A stretch of 12,094 nt of DNA, taken from contig BLJB01000318.1 in the NCBI GenBank assembly GCA_013423325.1, positions 1-12,094 on the forward strand, in the 5' to 3' direction. This stretch comes from Usnea hakonensis. Taxonomy: Eukaryota; Ascomycota; Lecanoromycetes; Lecanorales; Parmeliaceae. Under the pieces are notes generated by a model. That model made no database searches. It was not told the DNA's origin and saw only the letters and a program-made list of their open reading frames with translations. The translations under genes and the position numbers were made by a program. This document shows positions 7,500 through 12,094 of this stretch, piece after piece (the stretch's first letter is position 1; each line of letters opens with the position of its first letter).

Positions 7500-9402
7500 G
7501 GCGTTTTAATACTCGGTTTTCTAAATAATTAGTCTCGTACTATCTTAAGTAAAGATACTATAGCTTTTCTAATCCTACTATACCCGCTCCTTTAACGTAA
7601 AGCGTAAAGAGCTCTTATAACGCTAAGATATCCGCGAGACTAAGCTAGATAAAGAAGTTCTACTAGACTTCTTACTATAGACTAAGTATATTCGTAAGAA
7701 TAATATATAGAAAGATATCGCTAGCTTCTAAATTAATCGATAGAAGAACTAGAATTATAAATTCTATAGATTATAAGATAGTTATTAATACTCTAAATTT
7801 AATATCTAGACTTATATTACGAAGTTTTATATAGACTTATCTTTAAAGATTCTCATATTAACTATACTTAAAATTCTAGTATATTAACGTGGAATAATAG
7901 TCGGCGACGAGATCTAGCTATACGTACTACCGGCTACGAACCTACTACTACTATATACGATATAAATATTACCGTCGTACGTAGTAGGTCCGTATTAGCA
8001 GAGCTAAGAGATCTTACCCCTTAAAGGACGTAATATATAGCGGACGAGATAAATAGAATACTAATAGCTAACGACTATTAATATTAGTTAGAATATAGAG
8101 CTACTTATAGTAGATAAGAGGTATTTATAGCCTTATTTATAAGCGTATCGAGTATACTATATACCCTTATCCCTCCCTCTCCGTCGTCTTAGTCTAGCGT
8201 TAGACTAACTATAACTTAATAAGAAGACGACTATAATAATCGGTATCTATTAACGTCGGTAACCGTATTACTAAGCTATACCGTAGTAAGATATAACTAC
8301 TAGTTTCTAGCCTCTAACGTACTAAGTATATATTATACCTTTTTCTTATCTCGCCTCCTACGCGTATACGTATCTTCTACGATAAGCTACTCCTTTTAGA
8401 GCCTTCGCGATTTACTAAAGAAACTACTCTACGTACCCTTAGGTAGTAATACTATAAAGGCCTTAATTACGTATAGCGTATCGAGTTAGAGAAGATTATA
8501 ATTCTTTACTAGTCTCTTTATCTATATAGAGTTTTTATAGCTAATATTAAGACTCTTAGCGAATATATAAATATAAGGATATAGTAAACTCTTATTTTAA
8601 TATCTACTAATTAAGCGCTAATAACCGCGAGTTCTTACTAATCTAGTAGTCTTCTACTTACGAAACTATAAAGGACTAAAAGAGTATAAAGGACGTAATA
8701 TACTACGGGGTTTAATAGTTTTAGGTATAGGCTTAATTATAGTAGAACTAATATCTAAGGAGCTAAAACTAGGGGGAACGCTAAGTTAATATATATTCGC
8801 TAAGGCCCCCTAAGTCTAAACCTCGTAACGGTTCTACTAGATTAGCTATAGAGTATAGTATTATTAGCTAATATAAATACGACCCCTAAGGCTAAATAAT
8901 ATACTATAGTAATTAGATAGCGTATACTAGGCTAGCCTTAATAAGTATTCCCCCCTTTAGACCCTAGTCCCCAGGTACTTTAAATACTTATTAAAAAACC
9001 TTATTCTAATATAAGGAAAAAGAGTTATTAGTAGTCTTACTATAATAGTAGTAAATATATACGCTATCGCGTAGAAGGCGTAACGTAATCTAGAAGAAAT
9101 TTTAGGGTAATAGTTATTACTAGTAACGAAGTTAGAAAGCTAACGTTTTTATAGCGCTATAAAAGAGTACTATTAGCGAAGTATAGTATTTATAGTAAGG
9201 TAAATATATCTACTATTTCTACGGCGGAAACTAGTAGTAGAATAAAATAAGACTAATTCTATAGTATAATACTAGTAGTAGATTAATATTATCTACTTTC
9301 TATAGTATAATATTAGTAGCGGAAGAGTAATATTTCTATAGCGTAATACTAGTAGTAGAATAATTTAATTTCTATAGCGGATTACTAGTAGTAGAATAAG
9401 GG
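7500..9402. mobile_element. RIP-saturated transposable element relic, left part
   Basis: In these 1.9 kb I count only about four CpA and one TpG dinucleotides, while TpA is extreme and CpG is frequent. This is the outcome expected when nearly every CpA on both strands has been converted to TpA by repeat-induced point mutation, a fungal defence against repeated DNA. No open frame of useful length survives in any frame, so the original element's class cannot be read from protein. The right end carries five tandem primer-binding-site-like repeats, which suggests an LTR retrotransposon. A 15-base string (AAAGGACGTAATATA) recurs at 8023 and 8688. The RIP interpretation is strong; the element class is inferred. 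Confidence 0.8.
9217..9402 (+). repeat. Five imperfect tandem repeats resembling a retroelement primer-binding site
   Basis: Units begin at about 9217, 9257, 9298, 9334 and 9370, with periods of 40, 41, 36 and 36 bp. Each starts TTCTAYRG and contains a version of TAATACTAGTAGTAGAATAA. If the RIP changes are mentally undone, the core reads ACTGGTAGCAGAACAA, which resembles the initiator-tRNA-Met primer-binding site next to the 5' LTR of many retroelements. After the last unit the sequence would have continued into GGGGGACTACTTCT beyond the inserted solo LTR. Confidence 0.6.
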
Positions 9403-9573
9403 TGTTACGGATATCCTCCACAGGATATGTGCGGAGCCTCATAGGGCTTAGCGAGCCTTGGCGCCTTGGCATTGCGGGCCTCATGAGGAGGATTCTTCCT
9501 GTAGATACTCTTTCTTCTATATACATTATCACCATACATAGATTATGATCACATCATATTCCATTCCGTGACA
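9403..9573 (+). mobile_element. Solo LTR, 171 bp, with 5-bp target duplication
   Basis: The element starts TGTTACGG and ends CCGTGACA, an imperfect terminal inverted repeat with the TG...CA ends of LTR retrotransposons. AAGGG occurs immediately before (9398-9402) and immediately after (9574-9578), a perfect target-site duplication, so the copy is a complete solo LTR made by recombination between two LTRs. It contains a hairpin (ATATCC at 9411-9416 with GGATAT at 9423-9428), a palindrome CCTCATGAGG and a TATATA box at 9518-9523. Unlike its surroundings it has normal CpA and TpG, so it arrived after RIP or was too short to be mutated. Orientation is not determined. Confidence 0.85.
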
Positions 9574-10532
9574 AAGGGGGACTACTTCTAAGGCCTAAAA
9601 GTACGTTAATTATAATATTATTAAGGCGGCGCTAACTTCTTATTTAGATATCTTTTTATAAAGATCTTTATCTTTTTATAATATTATTTATATAATATAA
9701 TTCGTTAGTATAGTATTCTTAGTACTACTCTTTATAGTTCTACTAGTATAAATTAAAAATAAATTATCTAAATAAGTTTATTATTTATTATTTATTATAA
9801 TTTTATAATAAGTATATTATCGTTAAATAGATAGAACTAGTAAGTACTCTATAAACTAGTATCTATTATTAATATAACCATTAGCGCTATTATTATATAT
9901 AAATACCTCTATTTTACTCTAACTTTTTCTTCTTCTTTTCTTCTTCTTCGCGATTTCTTTAGCCTCTCTTTATAAGTATTTACTCTATCTCTAAAATAGT
10001 AGTAATATATATTAATATACTTAAATAACTCTTATTATTATAGCTTTCTTACTTCTCTTATATATAAGTATTACTAGTAATCTAATATTAATAATAAATT
10101 AAGGCTAACTAGCGTAATAGTACTAGTTTTTAATAATAATAGTATAGTAATAGTAATAGTTTAGTAATAGTAATAGTATAATAATAGTAGTATTATAAGT
10201 ACTTTATATTATTATAAAGGCGTTACTAACTAAATAGATAGTTTTACTATATTAGTAGTATTTTTATACGTTTAAAGAATATAAAAGAAGATTAATATCT
10301 TTCTATCTATACTATAAGTTATTTAAAAAGAGAATTTCTAACTATTATATAGTATATTCCCCCTATCGTACTAATAGCGTATATACTAATTTATTAGATT
10401 TCTAATCCCCTTCGCGGAGAAGTAATAAAGGAAGTATACTAATTCTATTAGCTACTTTATATAGATCTAATTAGAGTATCTATAATATATATAATAAAAC
10501 GCTATAAAGAATTAGGTTATTAATTTATATAG
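9574..10532. mobile_element. RIP-saturated transposable element relic, right part
   Basis: These 959 bp contain about one CpA and no TpG. The block continues the element interrupted by the solo LTR. It includes a pyrimidine tract rich in TTC (about 9919-9950) and a TAG/TAA-rich array at 10140-10190 that could be a mutated CAG-CAA (poly-Gln) coding stretch. No surviving reading frame. The boundary at 10532 is sharp: CpA and TpG return at once. Confidence 0.75.
10140..10190 (+). repeat. AGTAAT hexamer-like microsatellite within the RIP block
   Basis: Several near-perfect copies of AGTAAT/AGTATA run across about 50 bp. Undoing CpA-to-TpA changes would give CAG and CAA codons, so the array may descend from a glutamine-rich coding repeat. 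That origin is inference. Confidence 0.5.
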
Positions 10533-10545
10533 ACAGCATTGTTGA

Positions 10546-11268
10546 CATCTTTCACAGTTGGATAGCGATGTGGTTCAAAATCAGCTATTCAGCGCCAGTG
10601 AGATTTTCAAATATTCGCCACTGTCTACCGAAAGCCGTGCTGCGACTTCGAGTCAAGAGTTGTCCTGGCGGTTGACGACGGTTGACAAACTTGATCATCT
10701 TGGTTCACATGATCTCTTGGCGATGAGCAGTGTCTCCACCAAACCAAGTCAGGACGGCATCGTTGATGAAATTTTGGACGTACTTCAGCATTTGAGTCCG
10801 GCCAGTGAGCGACTACCTGCCAAGCTTGCGGAGATCACAAGGATGGTCATTGAGCTTTGGAATGCCCTTCGAAAGGACAGTTGTCGGGTCGATTTCGACT
10901 ACGACCCTTCGGCAGGGGATTGGCAGAAATGGGACTTTGTCGAAGACGTAGTGACAGATGACTCCATGGCGGCAAACTTGCCCAAAGAAATACCTGTGAA
11001 TCAACTGCCTTCGAAATCTTTCATACTGTTCCCTAGAGTCACAGGTTTCTTTGAATCTGATGGTGCGAGCCCTCGTGTCCTGCACGCGGGCTTGGCTCTT
11101 CCTCAAGATTCACCAGCCTTTCGACTAGGTCTTCAAGAAATTGAGCACATCCATCACGCGACGAAGGAATTCAAACGTAATCTGCGCAGAGGATCCAGCG
11201 TTCAATCTTCACCGGTAACAGGCAAACGTCAAGTAGATTGGCCGGCTCTGCATCAGGGCAATAAGTGA
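10546..11268 (+). pseudogene. C-terminal part of an uncharacterised ascomycete protein, 5' end lost
   Basis: The frame is open from just after a TGA (10543-10545) to TAA/TGA-flanked sequence ending at 11268, about 240 codons with normal base composition. There is no ATG near its start; the first in-frame Met is at 10723. A splice-acceptor-like TCTTTCACAG ends at 10557, so this is probably a last exon whose upstream exons were removed or displaced by the RIP block ending at 10532. Notable segments are EILDVLQHLSPASERLPAKL, WNALRKDSCRVDFDYD, SFILFPRVTGFFESDG, VLHAGLALPQDSPAFRLGLQ and a basic Ser-rich tail, ATKEFKRNLRRGSSVQSSPV. The composition and tail look like a conserved fungal hypothetical protein; I cannot name a domain or function. 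If a start exists elsewhere it could still be a live gene. Confidence 0.6.
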
Positions 11269-11688
11269 ATATGTCAAGTTTGGGTGCAATGACGGAGGGA
11301 CAATTGAAACGCAAGCGCAGAGTCCCATTCTTTTATATTTGAGCGCAGCTATCTGTGTACTATGAATACGTTCCTCTGCCTTAATACTTTATGCGCTGGC
11401 CCAATTCTAAGCCCTGCAACGCTCACAGCTCGTTTTGTATTGAAGATGTGTAATGTGTCTTTGTCTGTTTTTTCGATTGGGGCTTTTGAGGTCTACGAGA
11501 GATGCACCGTCTTTATCCTTTTTAACAAGTGACACCATTTCTGGAACGTCAAACGTCTTATGCAATACTCTTAAGGAGTCTAACTCAGATCCCGAAATGG
11601 CTCGCTGAATCCATTAATGAATCTTACGTAGTGTACATCTTTATTCACCATCCACTAATATACAACAGAGAAAATTTTTAATTAATCG
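11269..11688. other. Intergenic sequence
   Basis: This is the 3' flank of the truncated gene and space up to the transposon end. It has no open frame of note, no RIP signature and no repeat I can identify. Confidence 0.4.
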
Positions 11689-11750
11689 CCCCCCCCCCTA
11701 AATTCGGAAACCACTTCATGATCTTTTTTATATTGCGCAACCACACCATG
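11689..11750. repeat. Probable end region of a Tc1/mariner-type element, with subterminal direct repeats
   Basis: A run of ten C residues (11689-11698) is followed by two related 18-mers in direct orientation: TTCGGAAACCACTTCATG (11703-11720) and TTGCGCAACCACACCATG (11733-11750), 13 of 18 identical and 30 bp apart. Repeated transposase-binding sites near the ends are usual in this superfamily. The pair lies about 60-100 bp beyond the transposase stop codon, where the inverted repeat should be. The exact terminus and TA duplication cannot be fixed because the other end lies outside the window. Confidence 0.4.
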
Positions 11751-11806
11751 ATTATATGACATAAGAATCATTGCAGTAGCTAATTAAATAGTGCTCTACA
11801 AGATGG

Positions 11807-12094
11807 CTACCCATGAAAATCATTATCGCCTTGTGCTAAGCGTGCACGTTCCATTCGCTCACACATCTTCCCACACCACTTGCCGATCCTCTCCTGCTCT
11901 AAATTACACCAAGCATGGTCCCAGGCCTCAATTGTTGTCTCTTTAGTCGTTGGTGGGTATGGTTGCTTCGAGATATACCGCTTTAGATGATACCAACAGG
12001 GCTCGATCTGGTTGAGATCCGGAGAGTTGCCATGTCACGGCATGCGGGTGGTAGTACCGCTAACCGGTAGGCCAAAAGACCAAAAGAGCCCCGG
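11807..12094 (-). pseudogene. Tc1/mariner superfamily transposase (DDE_3 type), C-terminal fragment
   Basis: The minus-strand frame contains NSPDLNQIEPCWYHLKR, the block holding the third catalytic acidic residue (Glu) of Tc1-like DDE transposases; NQIE replaces the usual NPIE or NAIE. It continues with KETTIEAWDHAWCNLEQERI and ends LAQGDNDFHG at a TAG (11807-11809), the normal C-terminal layout of fungal members. An in-frame TGA (12035-12037) sits four codons before NSPD, where family members usually have Trp (WPGNSPD), so the copy is inactive. The N-terminal DNA-binding region and first two Asp residues lie beyond the right edge. The enzyme would cut and paste its element at TA sites. Confidence 0.8.

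Noticed and set aside
8023..8702. A 15-base exact repeat (8023-8037 and 8688-8702) as possible LTR ends
   Set aside because: The flanks do not match, and RIPped AT-rich DNA gives short exact matches by chance.
9217..9402. CRISPR-like array
   Set aside because: The repeats are imperfect, almost contiguous, without unique spacers, and the organism is clearly a fungus.
10813..11106. 97-codon minus-strand open frame
   Set aside because: It is antisense to the truncated conserved protein, whose plus-strand frame is longer and more protein-like.
1..12094. tRNA and rRNA genes
   Set aside because: No convincing tRNA B-box or cloverleaf and no rRNA-like stretch was seen on either strand.

Overview
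The window looks like nuclear DNA of a filamentous ascomycete fungus. The protein families are fungal: a DUF7708-type STAND N-terminus, HET-E-like WD40 tails, a C2H2 regulator, and a kinase joined to a KilA-N-like domain. Introns are short (about 50-95 bp). Large blocks carry the C-to-T mutation pattern at CpA sites that is typical of repeat-induced point mutation (RIP). I cannot name the species, and most genes here are fragments, chimeras or damaged copies.

Layout from left to right. Minus strand 1-1250 is a decayed coding fragment: a protein-kinase C-lobe, a charged linker, then a KilA-N/APSES-like segment running off the left edge, with several RIP-type nonsense codons. Positions 1250-1555 hold nothing I recognise. 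Minus strand 1556-3121 is a C2H2 zinc-finger gene whose 3' end abuts, in another frame, the last WD40 repeat and tail of a NACHT/WD40-type protein. A 165-bp intergenic space separates it from a divergent plus-strand gene (3287-4351, three predicted exons) that encodes only the N-terminal domain of a fungal STAND protein and stops before any NTPase domain. A small unrecognised minus-strand gene with a one-base frameshift lies at 4923-5191. Positions 5287-6058 are mostly featureless, with a small RIP scar near 5896-6002. A Pro/Gln/Gly-rich protein with a C-terminal membrane anchor lies on the minus strand at 6354-6926.

From about 7500 to 10532 is a roughly 3-kb AT-rich RIP desert. CpA and TpG are almost absent while CpG remains common, as in a dead, heavily RIPped transposable element. 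Inside it are five tandem copies of a primer-binding-site-like repeat (9217-9402). A young 171-bp solo LTR (9403-9573) with a perfect 5-bp target duplication interrupts the last copy's continuation and shows no RIP. The desert ends abruptly at about 10532, directly in front of the C-terminal part of a conserved-looking fungal protein (10546-11268), apparently a gene that lost its 5' portion. The right edge (11689-12094) holds the C-terminus and one end of a Tc1/mariner-type DDE transposon on the minus strand.

Overall this is an accessory, repeat-rich region where transposons, RIP and rearrangement have shuffled pieces of STAND/NLR-like, zinc-finger and kinase genes. I see no coherent operon-like or pathway cluster. 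The most notable items are the zinc-finger/WD40 chimera divergent from a lone STAND N-terminus, the kinase/KilA-N relic, and the unmutated solo LTR inside the RIP block.
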